A stretch of 64,000 nt of DNA from Triplophysa rosa. Its lineage: Eukaryota > Chordata > Actinopteri > Cypriniformes > Nemacheilidae. The notes beneath the pieces are model-generated. The model saw nothing but the letters and a program-made list of their open reading frames with translations, had not been told where the DNA came from and ran no database searches. The position numbers and the translations under genes were made by a program. This document shows positions 1 through 13,753 of the stretch, one piece after another (the stretch's first letter is position 1; each line of letters starts with the position of its first letter). The DNA is taken from NCBI RefSeq assembly GCF_024868665.1, contig NC_079895.1:24142848-24206847 (forward strand). The letters are read 5' to 3'.

Positions 1-150
1 AAGGTAATAAAAACATAACGCTTCATTATATAAGGTCTTTATACACCTCTGAAGATTTAGTTATGTATATTATATTGTATTTCTGTCAATAGATACACCA
101 AAAAAATTACACACAGCACCTTTATCTTTATTACTAATGCATTATCATTG
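1..150. repeat. Truncated copy of interspersed repeat also present at 27.65 kb
   Basis: The first ~110 bases closely match 27651-27760, sharing AAGGTAATAAAAAC and GGTCTTTATACACCTCTGAAGA, so the window opens inside a dispersed repeat. The copy in the cbs intron extends further upstream. No coding content seen. Confidence 0.6.
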
Positions 151-313
151 TATTGTTTGTCTTCATACTTTTTAGAATAATGTAGATTTAAAAGCCTATT
201 AAAACTGTTCTGTGAATATGTCATTTCATTGATGTCTATCATGTCTCTTCTCTTGGCAACGTTGGTAAATGACCCAAGCTTTGATCTCAGGGCAGAGAGA
301 ACGAGTAGAGTAG

Positions 314-3850
<3,537 letters not shown>

Positions 3851-3853
3851 CTG

Positions 3854-4067
3854 ATCTCAAGGGAATTCGTAACTATTGTACGAGGTGGCTAATTCGCATG
3901 AATTCGTCGTACGTTAATTGTAAATCGTACAAAATGGTTACTAGAAACAAAGCAACACAAAAGCCCCGCCCCTAAACCTAACGTCACTGGCACGAAATCG
4001 TACAAATTCAAACAAATTAGCCAAAATTAGCCACCTCATAATATAATTCTGTTTTGCCTTGAGATTG
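3854..4067. repeat. Short inverted-repeat (MITE-like) element
   Basis: Imperfect terminal inverted repeats: GATCTCAAGG at the left and CCTTGAGATTG at the right. Inside, GTACGAGGTGGCTAATTCG is mirrored by AATTAGCCACCTCATAA. About 210 bp, no coding capacity. Confidence 0.55.
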
Positions 4068-4345
4068 CATTGACATTATATACACTGCTGATATGCTGTG
4101 TACCTTGGTTTAGGGTTGAGTAGTTTAACACAATATGTAGCAATAATCTTATTGGCAATCATTTTAATTGGCAATAAGTATGTTTTACATGTGCACCAGT
4201 AATGTGATTATTACCAATAATAAGAGTAAGGACTTACAGTAACAAACTCACACACGTGCTACTGATCACTGTTTAAATTTACTTACGTCAAGTGCCCAAA
4301 TGCAAACAATGAGTGTCTAAAATGTCTTTATTACAATGGTGTCCG

Positions 4346-4553
4346 AAAGCTCTAAAATGCTGCCTTCGGAGGCAGCATTTCAAGGTAGGAAGGCATTAAG
4401 GCCCAATCCCAATTCTACCCCTTACCCCTACCCCTTCACGGAATGCGCCAAACGGAGGGGTAGGGGGAAAGTGTAGGGGTAAGGGGTAGAATTGGGCCTT
4501 AATGCCTTCCTACCTTGAAATGCTGCCTCCAAAGGCAGCATTTTAGAGCTTTT
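4346..4553. repeat. Long palindrome (hairpin) of a MITE family
   Basis: The left arm starting AAAGCTCTAAAATGCTGCC and running to the polyC-rich ACCCCTTACCCCTA is mirrored by an arm ending GGCAGCATTTTAGAGCTTT. Arms are about 90 bp with few mismatches, so the unit could fold into one hairpin. Its inner part is itself an end of the TE that reaches 5421. Confidence 0.8.
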
Positions 4554-5421
4554 AGTGTCTCAGTAGAGGGTATGCATTGACGTCACTTTCCCACGTGAAC
4601 ACCCCTGGACACGCTCCCTTGAGTGGTAAAACTAAGGTAAAATGGATGCGTTCAATAGGAGGGACAAAAAACCGGGACTAAAACACGCAATTATTTCCTG
4701 AAACTACAAGCAGCTGGACTCGACGGTGATTGTTACGACTACCTTATGAATTACAAAGGAATCAGGTGTTCTTAGACACGGAAATGTTGCGCGGAATTGC
4801 GTTTAATGATATTGTAACCATTAATTTTACCCAGTACCCAGTGTTTTGCCACTCAAGCAGGTGCATTCCGGCGTGCTCACGTGGGAAAGTGACGACACGT
4901 GCATACCCTCTATTCTCTTTTGGTTGGAGGGGTAGGGGTAAGGGCCAGATAGCCCTTCAAATTAAGATTTTTCGGGACCTCACTTCAAACGAAGGGCTAA
5001 GAGAAATTTCCAACATGGCTGCTCACTCGAGCAAGCAGACCCAAATGTAAGTCATTTTTGGCATTAATAAGGATTTTTATGACAATTTTTCATTTTATGT
5101 ATGTTACATTCAATCTTGTGTTTGTATTTACGGTGATGTTCTTGTAACGTTTGAAAAAAAAATCGTTAAAGTTTGCTAGCGGACAGCACTGATGGCACGA
5201 TATTAGAAAATATATTTTTATGTCATATACCCGGTGCATCGGCACATGTCCTCTGACGTAACATTAGGAGCTAGCAACGACGTATGATGACGTATACCAG
5301 TGTAGTAGTGGTGTCCTATTTCTTAGCGGAAAATTTGTAACCCTTCCCCTTGCCACTTTGTTTCAAGGGGCAAGGGGAAGGGGCGAGGGGTAGGCGAAGG
5401 GGTAGAAAATAGAATTGGGCC
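4400..5421. mobile_element. Nonautonomous DNA transposon, GGCCCAAT ends
   Basis: Left end GGCCCAATCCCAATTCTACC and right end ending in GAATTGGGCC, with CCCCTACCCC / GGGGAAGGGG tracts just inside both ends, form terminal inverted repeats around ~1 kb. The body holds an open frame at 4730-5050 ending ...AAHSSKQTQM directly before GTAAGT. This resembles the first exon of a Myb/SANT protein of Harbinger transposons, but that match is from memory and weak. Confidence 0.5.
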
Positions 5422-5559
5422 TTAGTCTTGTCTGAATTCAATCTTTGCTTTACTTCCTGTCTCCTGAGATATCTCCATCAGGATGATTTTTAAATGCAGC
5501 ATAGATGTATCCTTCGAGAATGTTCAAGAATTTAATATGTCATAGCCTAGTTACTTAAC

Positions 5560-5640
5560 AAATGCTGCCTCCGAAGTCATTGCATGACACGGCAGAAAGG
5601 CAACAAGCTTTCGGACGCAGCTACTTTAGAAAATATCAGC
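5560..5640. repeat. Repeat fragment related to 8050-8125
   Basis: AATGCTGCCTCCGAAGTC followed by GGCAACAAG and GCTTTCGGACGCAGC also occurs, diverged, at 8051-8123 and in part at the 4.35 kb hairpin. Same MITE family, old copies. Confidence 0.5.
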
Positions 5641-5949
5641 GACAACTACCGACTAATCGTATCTCCAACAAACACGAAGTAGCACCACACCATTTAAACC
5701 AGAGAAAAATATGATGTTTTTATCTATTAAACTGTGCTAGTTTTGTAATTTTACAAACACAGTGTCTCATGTGGTAAAGATCCATGTGCGTGGATGACAA
5801 TTGGAAACTGTACAAATGGAACGTGGTTTTTGCAGCCTGTTTGGAAATAACACATCCGTAAAAGACGGAGAAAACATCACCTTCTTTAACATTTTACACC
5901 CGTTTTTTGTTCACGTTTCTTCACATTAATGGATGTTAATCATTTAACA

Positions 5950-6900
5950 TAGGTTCGGGAGCAAGACCACGCCTCTCTCTGCCACATCATCCAATCACCT
6001 CTCGCCCTAGCTTACTTATACCGACACTACCCTTTAGCTCGGTTGTGTCAGGGATCGAGTTTGGAAGAACCCAAATGCAGGCAGGCGGTGAAGGGGTTAA
6101 CACAAGACTTTAATTAAAACAACAAAAACAGAACAAAAACACCCACAATGGGGGAAAACAGAACTTAGAACTATATATTAAACAAAAGACTTCCCACGAG
6201 GGGCCAAAATGAAAACAAGAACAGTGAAACTAAACTAAGGACACGACCAAACGTCTAAAATTAAACACGACATTACAGGGTAGGAACACAAAACTCACAA
6301 GGGAATAAGGGTAATCCACACACGAAATTAACAACTCGACACACGGGCAGTAACAAACACAACGTAGCACATGCACAGAACTCAGTACAATCCACTAGCA
6401 CAGGACAAAGAAACATGAGGGTATATATAGGAAACACAAACGAGGGCTAACGACATGGGGCAGGTGTGGTTAATCAAACACTCAGGGAAAGATCACAAGG
6501 AAACGAGAGGAGCGGGGCCAATGACGAGACACGAGAAAACACATGAGAGGAATAAACAAACAATTCATGGTCTTCTCACATACAATCTAAGGACTCTGCC
6601 CCGATCCCACCACACGACTAGAATTTCATAAACAAGACGGTGGGACCGTGACAGGTTGATCTCGTTATCTCAACCCTCCCCTTTTCATCCACTAACCATC
6701 TTTTCTTCCTCTCTAGGTCGAATCGGGGGGTTCTCATTGCTCGGTTGTACGTAACAGAGACAATACCCCCACTCTGAGTCTCACTAATCCGATGACATCG
6801 GACACTCGGATCGACCTCTCCACCATCCTACCCCTTCCCCCTCATCCCCACATCCATTCAATAAACGAATGCTACTCTCAAATATCAGAGTGGCGTGGTC
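5950..6900 (+). repeat. Repeat element interrupted by a solo LTR
   Basis: Sequence on either side of the LTR at 6046-6653 reads continuously once LTR and one target duplication are removed (GCTCGGTTG joined to ATCTCG). The right part ends near an AATAAA at about 6861, so it may itself be a retroelement end. No coding sequence seen. Confidence 0.35.
6046..6653 (-). mobile_element. Solo LTR with 5-bp target duplication
   Basis: 608-bp unit beginning TGTCAGGG and ending CCGTGACA, flanked by perfect GGTTG duplications at 6041-6045 and 6654-6658. Read on the minus strand it has LTR layout: a TATATATA box near 6424, then ATTAAA about 320 bp later, then a U5 with TTTGGGTTCTTCC. That U5 closely resembles the solo LTR at 51867-52431. 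No internal retroviral genes remain; excision by LTR-LTR recombination is the usual explanation. Confidence 0.85.
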
Positions 6901-6999
6901 TTCGCTCGTGAACTCCTATTTAAGGCAAGGACATTACATTTATTGACAACATTGTGACCGTATGCTGTGCCTATTACTATATGTTATAAAACCTTAATC

Positions 7000-7115
7000 A
7001 TTTACATTTTTTACATTTACATTTATGCATTAAGCAGAATCCATAGCTTATCCAAGCTATCATTTTAATCAGTTGATGTGTTCCCTGGGATTCGAACCCA
7101 CGATCTTGAAATCCT
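7000..7115 (-). repeat. Degenerate SINE-like copy
   Basis: Repeated ACATTTACATTT followed after ~70 bases by CCTGGGATTCGAACCCACGA, a pol III B-box-like element on the minus strand. Same layout as the better preserved copy at 60191-60345, heavily decayed. Confidence 0.5.
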
Positions 7116-7324
7116 GTTAACTATGTACAGTATGAACAACATATCCTGCAATATCAGCGTTATTCATCGTAGCAGCCCCTTGTCCTCCACAAACGGGACA
7201 CAGATTATCTCAATTCTGTTTGTATATCATAACGTATTGAGCCGAAAACTTAAGATATGCTAGACACAGGAGCAGAAGTTGCTGTCTAATGCAGATTCCT
7301 GGATGGAGAACAGCCTTTACCACA

Positions 7325-7326
<2 letters not shown>

Positions 7327-7371
<45 letters not shown>
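7327..7371. repeat. (CA)n(TA)n microsatellite
   Basis: Run of about ten CA units passing directly into about twelve TA units. Confidence 0.95.
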
Positions 7372-7376
<5 letters not shown>

Positions 7377-7769
7377 TGCTCTTACATCACTTTTGTTGCG
7401 GTAGCTTGTTGATATAACCAGACCACTGTTTGTGTTCGTGCATATAAATTTCTTTAATGTTTGCTAGGAACCCAAACTATGCTTTATTGTTGATGTTTTT
7501 GCTAAATAGAACTTTCTATATATTATCCTAGTTCGTTCTTTTTTTTCTGTTGTTTAATGTCGCTTTTGTCTACTTCCTCGTTTCAATCCGTCCAAAGCGT
7601 CACACTTGTCTAAACGAATAAACTGTTCCTAATCATGAACCAATGAAAGTTGACGTTGGCGGGGCGACACATTGTTCCGCCTAATGTGTCATACCGCCCC
7701 ATCGTCCAAACTGCACTCTGGGATACTTGTCCGTTGCTGCCTTCAATGTTGCACAATTCTATGCGTGAG

Positions 7770-8125
7770 CTCGCACAGGGACTATGATTGGTCAAAAAAG
7801 GTCGGGTTCAAAAAAAATTAAATGGCGGCCAAGAAAGTGGCTGTAGCACAGTATTTGTGCAAATACAGTTATTTTCTCTTTTTACAACTTTTGATTGCAT
7901 TTCTTGCGAGAAATTAGTTGGTAGTATTGTAGTTTTAAAATATTCGATTAGTTATCACAAAGGCACCCTCTGTTTATATTTCAAACAGAATTCCGTTACG
8001 CTGCCTCTGAAGGCTGTCTAATGTGTTTCTCGGAGTTGTTTTCATGACTAAAAGCTGCCTCCGAAGTCCTTGCCTGATGAGACAGTGAGGCAACAAGTCA
8101 GCTGCCTAAGCTTTCGCACGCAGCC
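7770..8125. repeat. Interspersed repeat, same family as 23798-24005
   Basis: TGATTGGTCAA, AAATGG(C/T)GGCCAA, TGATTGCATTTCT(T/A)GCGAGAAATTAG and TTACGCTGCCT recur in the same order in the MITE inside cbs at 23533-24171. The copy here lacks clean terminal repeats. Confidence 0.65.
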
Positions 8126-8129
8126 AATT

Positions 8130-8800
8130 TTCGATCATAAATCAAGCATATAGCGTCAGTTCTCAACCTTAAATATTGCTATTGTTTAAATCTTTGACGG
8201 TAGTGGTCCATACAGAAGTATTCTTTGTTATATGCATTATGTGTAATGCTGTCAACATGAACTCAGTTTCTTCAGAACCCCCCCAGAAAAAGTGATACTT
8301 TCTAACCAACACAATCTGTGCATGACAACAATATTAATATATTTTATTAATAGAAATATTGTATAACTATTATATAGTATATAAATATTCTTAACATTTA
8401 GATTTTCATACTATAAATGTTAATAATATGAAATAAAGCAGTCATAGCAAAGTACAACACACACACAGACCTGTTGGACAGTGATCAACCATCCTCCGCA
8501 TTCTCTTTATAGGATCTTTCAAGAGCAATATCAGCTTCACTCTACTGTTGAACTCTGGTGATGCTGAAGTTCAAACATATTTAGTTTGTGATGTCTGTAC
8601 TCCGAGATCTCCAAACTTAAAACAGTGTGAGGTTTTATGCAGATCAGAACACAGACACTAGGTTTTATTTAACAAACAGAAACAGAACTCAAAAACCCAC
8701 AAGGGTGTAATCCTGAAAACTGGCTACACTTTAAACAGCAAAAATAACATGACCTATACTGTATATGGCGGTCCCACCTCTGATTGTCTCGGTGCAAATG
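8130..8800. other. No gene seen
   Basis: AT-rich sequence with no long open frame, no splice-flanked exon and no repeat I can name. Confidence 0.4.
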
Positions 8801-8801
8801 C

Positions 8802-9034
8802 AGAAAATGTAATTGATGAGATATGTGTTAGCACAAAGGAAGACGACAGACTGTTAACATCCACAAATGGTAACTTTATTTACAGGTAAGCAAGTAAATA
8901 ATAAAGGAATCAGTTAAGGAAATTCATAATAGTCCCCGGATTGCAACTTGGCCCGAGTAAAAGAGTTCTTGTTTTTCTTGTAGGTGTTGGCTGACCGGAC
9001 CTGAAGATGAAGAGAATGAAGATTGAGGATGGAT
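8802..9034 (+). repeat. Direct repeat copy A flanking a minisatellite
   Basis: About 230 bp starting AGAAAATGTAATTGATGAG and ending GAGGATGGATA. It matches 9639-9870 closely, including TTGCAACTTGGCCCGAGTAA and GTTCTTGTTTTTCTTGTAGG. Looks like a duplicated transposon part. Confidence 0.85.
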
Positions 9035-9035
9035 A

Positions 9036-9510
9036 ACCACCCACCCTCCGCCCACAGACCCACTATTTTACACCTTAACTCACAAGTTATCAAACTCCAC
9101 CCAGGGGTCCCTGGGGTGCCCCAGAAGCTACCCCCATATCCACAGACCACCCCATTTTTCCCCTTAACTTACTATTTTGTTAGACCATGCTCAGGGGACC
9201 CCGCCCATAGACCCAATTTTGCTCCCAAACTCACTATTTTGTTCGACTCCGCCCAGGAATACCCAGAGTCCCCTGGACCCCACCCCCCCTTCCACAGCCC
9301 CCCTCTTGGGCCACCAACTCATTATTTTATTAGACTCCGCCCAGGGCACCCCAACCCCCCAACCAACAGTTCCCCATTTCACCCCCTAACTCACTATCTG
9401 TCAGACTCCTTCCAGGGGTCCCCCGGACCCGCCCCCCATCCACAGACCCCCCCTCATTTTGACCCCAACACATTATTTTGTTAGACTCCGCCCAGAGCAC
9501 CCCCCTGGTG
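9036..9510 (+). repeat. GC-rich minisatellite, six degenerate units
   Basis: Units of roughly 60-95 bp, each carrying a form of AACTCACTATTTTGTTAGACTCC followed by GCCCAGGG and polyC. Six occurrences near 9078, 9167, 9227, 9317, 9388 and 9468. Pyrimidine-rich on this strand, G-rich on the other. The proline-rich open frame across it (9023-9484) follows from the C-rich repeat, not from a gene. Confidence 0.85.
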
Positions 9511-9638
9511 ACCCGAGTGACCGGGCTATGTGAAAGACCTAGGTTCAGGTGATGACTCTGGTCATTCATTTAAATTTCAAGGAACACATATGCTGATAAG
9601 GTTATACCTTGAACGAAATGTGTATAATGTACATAATC

Positions 9639-9870
9639 AGAAAATTTCATTGATGAGATATGTATTAGCACAAAGGAAGAAAACAGACAGAAAGCATCCA
9701 CAAACTGTAACTTTATTTACAGGTAAGTAAGTAAACAACCAAAGAATCAGGTAAGGAAATGCATAATAGTCTCTAGATTGCAACTTGGCCCGAGTAAAAA
9801 AGTTCTTGTTTTCTTGTAGGTGCTAGCCGACTGGATCTGTAGACGAAGAGAATGAAGACTGAGGATGGAT
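9639..9870 (+). repeat. Direct repeat copy B flanking a minisatellite
   Basis: Partner of 8802-9034 with about 85-90 percent identity by eye. The two copies bracket the minisatellite in the same orientation. Confidence 0.85.
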
Positions 9871-10426
9871 CGTGGAGAACACAGGCAAATAGCCAGGTAT
9901 GAAGCTTGTGAATGATCAACATGTTTATCCACTGCTCCTGTCGTCAGAGTCGTTCTATTAGTTTTTAAAACCACTGTTTTATATATGTCCCATATCTGGA
10001 ATACAGCTTGTAGGCTCTCTTTACAGCTGATTTCAATTGGTTAAAGTGCAAAATCACTTTATAACCAGATATAAAAATTTGATACACAGAGGAGCAAAAA
10101 TGGTATCCATCCCAGAATAAGTTTTTCACACACACAAACCACTTCTGTAACTTTTGAATGAACAAAGGAGTCGAGATTAACGTTGTGTGTGATTCAGGCC
10201 TAAAGTCAAAAATTGCAATACTCAATGGTGCCATCGTGGATCGTTTCGAGCTTCTGACCAAAATTTCCCCAAAGCTTACTGCTGCCTCTCTCCTGCTGTA
10301 TGTAGATATTGCCAGGTTAATACTTTAAAATTGTTAGGGTTTGAAGACATTCATTGGTCAGAAAACCTTTTTTCCAATTCAGTATGCCTTTTATATTTTA
10401 CGGTCTTTTGAATGAAATTCATGTTT

Positions 10427-10534
10427 ACTGTCTCTTAAGAACCTAGCACGAAAACAAGCTCTGTCTGTCCCATCTCCGGATCTTACTAAGGAGAGGATGC
10501 AGCAAATTCAATACATTCCATAGAAATCATCCTG
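10427..10534 (+). repeat. 108-bp direct repeat, copy 1
   Basis: ACTGTCTCTTAAGAACCTAG through ATAGAAATCATCCTG is repeated with a few changes at 11188-11295. The two copies enclose a LINE-derived segment. Confidence 0.9.
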
Positions 10535-10767
10535 CTTTTAATTTAAAAATTAAAGGAACAATGCCTTGGGATAGGCTACTACTTAATATGGTTAGGATAA
10601 AAGATTCAATCATCCCTAAAACCTCCCGGAGTAACCGTGGAGATACAGCATCCAAAGAACAGGAGGAGGAAAGATTCATCTTTTTGTAAAACTTCAGAAA
10701 GAAAGAGAGGGGAAGACAGGTTCAAATTTAGCCAAAACAAATGGGCATGGATCCATGAAAAACTCAC

Positions 10768-11091
10768 CTAAATCAGATTGCATAATACCTGAACGAATAG
10801 AGTCGATTTTATTGACAAAAAAAAACACAAAAAGTTTTCGCAGATTGTAGGTGAGACATCAGGGTATAACAGCATAGAAGGATTTAAAACCTGATCAATA
10901 GTGTTAAACAAAATCTTTGTGTTATGAGCATGTTTTGCAATCAGGCTTGAGAAATAACTTTCCCTAGCTGTCTTAACTAAGCGCTGATAGCTAATCATAG
11001 TCTCTCTTGATATAATAAGAGACTCTAAGTTTATCCTTCCTCCACTTTCTTTCAGCCTTCCTCCACTCCTGTCTAGATATTCTACTGGCAT
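10768..11091 (-). pseudogene. Non-LTR retrotransposon (L2/CR1-like) ORF2 fragment
   Basis: The minus-strand frame of 107 residues looks like the linker between endonuclease and reverse transcriptase of fish L2-type LINEs: Tyr/Arg-rich with a KTARESYFSSLI-type segment followed by KILFNTIDQVLNP. No catalytic part is present, so this is a dead fragment. It lies between the two 108-bp direct repeats. Family assignment is by pattern, not a database search. Confidence 0.55.
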
Positions 11092-11187
11092 TATTGAGCC
11101 ATGGTGTCACATGAAGTTACAGTTTCTTAGTTTTAAAAGGAGCAACAGAATCCAGAATATTGATACAGTGAGTATTAAAATGAGAAT

Positions 11188-11295
11188 ACTGTCTCTGAAG
11201 AACCTAGCACGAAAACAGGCTCTGTCAGTCCCATCTCCAGATCTTACTGAGGAGAGGATGCAGCAAATTCAATACATTCCATAGAAATCATCCTG
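11188..11295 (+). repeat. 108-bp direct repeat, copy 2
   Basis: Second copy of 10427-10534, starting ACTGTCTCTGAAGAACC. Same orientation, ~760 bp apart. Confidence 0.9.
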
Positions 11296-13200
11296 GTCAG
11301 CTTACCCCAAAGACTAAAAGCTGGGCCAGTGCTCTCAAGGTTTATGGCAGGTTTAGCAGGATCACATGGAAGCAAGCAATCTGGGATGCAACCCTCTGGA
11401 ACAGGAGGCAAAGAAGATAATAAGAAGTTGGGGAGAGAGCCTGAAAAGCTTGAGAAAAGGAAAGGAAAGCACTTCTGAAAGGGACTTTCTGGTCTGATAA
11501 TGAAAGTCCATCTGCTCAAGTTATAGCCTACTTATCATTGTCTCCCACTCCAGGAGGGTTGTTGAGGCTCGCGACGAAGTGCTGGAGATGTGCTGCTGTC
11601 TGCTGTGTTCTTAGGTGGTCGGTTCGTATTGTGAGGTGTTAGGCACAGCAGAACCTACAGGCAGACAGCAGGATCACACAAAGAGTTTTAATTTACAAGC
11701 AGCAAACAACTTCCAAATCCAGTCAAAATTCTTCTGTCCACATCAATATTGTAATAAATAAATAGTTACATTTTTGCTGCTTAGCAAAACATGTTAATCA
11801 CAAAAGTATATTGAATGTTCTGAGGTAAGACATTAGCAGACTCGTCTCTGCATCTCGGCTGTATAGTCTGTATACCTACACTGTGTATAGACAGTGGTTA
11901 ACTATTTAAACTGTTTTAAATAAAAACAGCTGTTGCATTGATATTTAAATGAAACTGGCAGCAGACTGACAGTTTAAGGGAAGGAGTTAACGGATGCTCC
12001 GGCCAAGCCGTATAGTTTACGTCATTTGAGATGGATAGTCATTTCAGGGCGGAAGTGCATTTTCAGATTTTAACTGAAGATTATGAGGGTACATGAATTT
12101 TAAAAAGAAAATGACCCATTGATAAGCTGTTTATAGTAATATAAACGCTGCAATATTTCATGAAAAAATAAGAATTGTCATTTTTAATTTCACTGGGACT
12201 TTAATACACGAGTAGTTAACACAAAGTCTGCGTCAACCTTGACACTTAAACATACCAAAGACACTTTCAAAGAAAATAAAATGTATATGTAAATATATAA
12301 ATATATATAAAAGTTAGACTTTTACCCCGAACGAGTTCCTCAGCGACCCGATCTCAAGCTCGCTTCTCGTTACCCCTTCACCGACATGTTAATTGACAAA
12401 TAACATTACCCTCACCTACATAGGTGGGTCTAAGCAATTACTCACCCAATCAACAAATTATAATCAAACATGATGGCAGAAACCCACGTTATTACCAAGT
12501 GCACATAAACCAAATTTCAACATTGAGAAACTTCTTAAAGGGGACACGCACATATATATATATTTGTATATACTGCTGAACCAAATTAAAGTGTTATGTT
12601 AACTTCAAAAATTACCCATTAAGCTTTTAATAGGTGAAAATTATAAAACAAAATATACATAATAAAGAGGCTGACTGTATCCTGTATATATCCTGCATGC
12701 TAATTTAATTTATTATCAGATTATCTTCAGTTTTAGATCTTAAAAGTAAAAAGTCAAGCACGTTTCTCTGCCAGCACTTGCTATGACTAGTCACTGATTG
12801 ACTATAACAACCTCTTTTATTCTTTCCTCTGTTATCCTTTTTATTTAGGTTCGGATTTCTGCTATGTTTAACATTCTTTTCTTATATCCTCGTGAGATAA
12901 TATTGTATACCTTGTCATTTGTGGATGCAGGTGAGGTCTGAGAGGAGGTAAGAAAGGGCAGAAACCAGAAGTGGGCTAATGGAATGTCATTTCCGTGATT
13001 TATTATGGCATTTAGAGGAATGACGCAAAAGAGGCCAAGGCTGTTTTCTTTAATCCACTGTGCGTTTATTCAACCGCCAACCAACCCAGTAACTTCCTCA
13101 TGACAATTTTCAAGCGTAGGCACAGCCGCCACCTTCTGCTTTTCAGAATCAAATCGAGGTTCTCTCAAAGCCCTGTATTGTGTGGTGTCCAGCCGCTCCT
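11296..13200. other. No gene recognised
   Basis: AT-rich sequence with short frames only. The minus-strand frame at 13070-13279 continues from a GA-type low-complexity run and has no supporting splice sites. Confidence 0.4.
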
Positions 13201-13205
13201 GTGGG

Positions 13206-13206
<1 letters not shown>

Positions 13207-13255
<49 letters not shown>
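13207..13255. repeat. (CT)n microsatellite
   Basis: About 49 bases of nearly pure CT. Confidence 0.95.
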
Positions 13256-13258
<3 letters not shown>

Positions 13259-13753
13259 TTTCTGGGGGGCTGAGTGCATCTAAAAGACTTCATTAAGCAC
13301 AGCTCTTCCCAGCAGGAGAATGTGGATGCAGGGGGATCTGTGTTCCTCTGCCTGTAAATGTATATTTATATAAATACAAATGTATTAATATAAAATTTTA
13401 AATGGATTGTGGAGAGTTAGGTTAATGAGTTGGGGTGGGGTTTGTGGATAGATAATATCATTTGCCCATAAAAAAATAGGAATCAATAGAAAGTCGCCAC
13501 CAAAGTCGTGTGTGCCTGTGCATTTGTGTGTTTGCTTGTGAAAAGATAACAACTATCTTATGTTCCTCGCTACAGTTTAACAAGACCAGCTCATTTTCTC
13601 TCTGCTACTCTTGGTTTCTCATCTATGTTGTTTTTCAACATGTTCAGAACAGGGCTTTTAAACGCTCTAAAAGAGACAAAAAAGACTTATATTGTTATAT
13701 GTGTTCATATGTTGTTAGTTTGTTATATTTTATTTCTATCCGAAATAGTATCT

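Noticed and set aside
9023..9484. Proline-rich 153-residue frame
   Set aside because: Encoded by degenerate C-rich minisatellite units; other frames are open across the same stretch as well.
13070..13279. Arg-Glu repeat frame running into a more complex 48-residue end
   Set aside because: Half is a microsatellite; no acceptor with a pyrimidine tract upstream, no partner exon.
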